Shown here in pieces: positions 63,628-64,000 of a stretch of 64,000 bases of DNA. The DNA comes from Diploscapter coronatus (taxonomy: Eukaryota; Nematoda; Chromadorea; Rhabditida; Rhabditidae). Below the pieces are notes generated by a model. The model was not told where the DNA came from. It did not search any database and was given only the letters and a program-made list of their open reading frames with translations. Within the stretch, counting starts at the first letter, position 1. Every line of letters begins with the position of its first letter. The translations under genes were made by a program, and so were the position numbers. The stretch covers positions 16,329,201 through 16,393,200 of the forward strand of contig OZ038422.1 of the NCBI GenBank assembly GCA_964036155.1, in the 5' to 3' direction.

Positions 63628-64000
63628 CTGAACCTGATCAGATTGAATCGGTCAGAAGCCGAACAGGAAGAGCCTTGCGCAACACATCAACGACTCAGAA
63701 TTGCAGAGAAGCGAGGCGTTGAAGCAGACACAAAAGAGAGGAGTATCTCTAGGCATGCACACCTGAGAGGGAATCAATAGGAGAATGTGAGGACAAGAGT
63801 GAGAGTGAAAAAGTGAGGGAGGGCAGATGCTGAGGGAGAAGCTGAGAAAGGAAAAGGAACAGATCAGCTAGCAACGGCCAGGAAGCAACCCGATCAAGAG
63901 CTGGAAGAAGATGAATAACAAAGATGCAAGTAGAACATGACTAGTCCCGGGAAGATCATCTACGTAACATGACGAGAATTTATAAAAACGGAGGCATGAT
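63628..64000. other. Upstream of the FOXJ exon, no feature resolved
   Basis: Purine-rich plus strand. An ATG-led frame on the minus strand (about 63,763 down to 63,656) does not splice cleanly into the first modelled FOXJ exon. The start codon and promoter are not identified and may lie beyond the window. Confidence 0.4.

Overview
The window looks like nuclear DNA of a small-genome nematode. Genes are split into many short exons with introns often of 40-60 bp. Most introns end in a TTTCAG-type acceptor. Several start codons sit a few bases behind a free acceptor, as expected for spliced-leader trans-splicing. The lineage-type genes also fit: ShKT-domain secreted proteins, a tandem C-type-lectin protein and gag-like zinc-knuckle proteins. 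I see no bacterial, organellar, rRNA or convincing tRNA genes. Exon models were joined by hand using splice consensus, reading phase and remembered family sequences; none was checked by alignment or transcripts.

Left part (1-31 kb), gene-poor with small lineage-type genes: a 72-codon coiled-coil gene (2.1-2.4 kb, minus); a synaptotagmin-like double-C2 protein (5.8-8.1 kb, plus); a membrane-anchored ShKT-like protein (8.5-9.4 kb, plus); a coiled-coil gene built from two tandem 1.28-kb units (10.4-12.9 kb, minus) facing a small plus-strand gene (13.0-13.7 kb); a gag-like zinc-knuckle gene (13.9-14.4 kb, minus); an orphan 120-residue gene (16.7-17.1 kb, plus); a nuclear-type zinc-knuckle protein (19.4-21.9 kb, plus); a two-domain C-type lectin (23.3-25.7 kb, minus); a secreted ShKT protein (27.4-28.4 kb, plus); and a PEX11-gamma-like peroxisomal gene (29.3-30.2 kb, plus). 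Between them lie degraded repeats and MITE-like hairpins.

Right part (31.9-63.6 kb) holds four large conserved genes, all on the minus strand: USP47 deubiquitinase (31.9-43.3 kb), a Pumilio/PUF RNA-binding protein (45.6-49.8 kb), lysosomal beta-mannosidase (50.7-57.4 kb) and a FOXJ2/3-type forkhead factor (57.7-63.6 kb; its 5' end is unresolved). A complete cytochrome b561 gene lies on the plus strand inside a beta-mannosidase intron.

The genes do not form one pathway. I did not find a convincing new multi-gene system. The most unusual structures are the nested antisense b561 gene, an inverted copy of a USP47 exon region next to its source, the internally duplicated coiled-coil gene, and a beta-mannosidase intron that appears to end in AT instead of AG.
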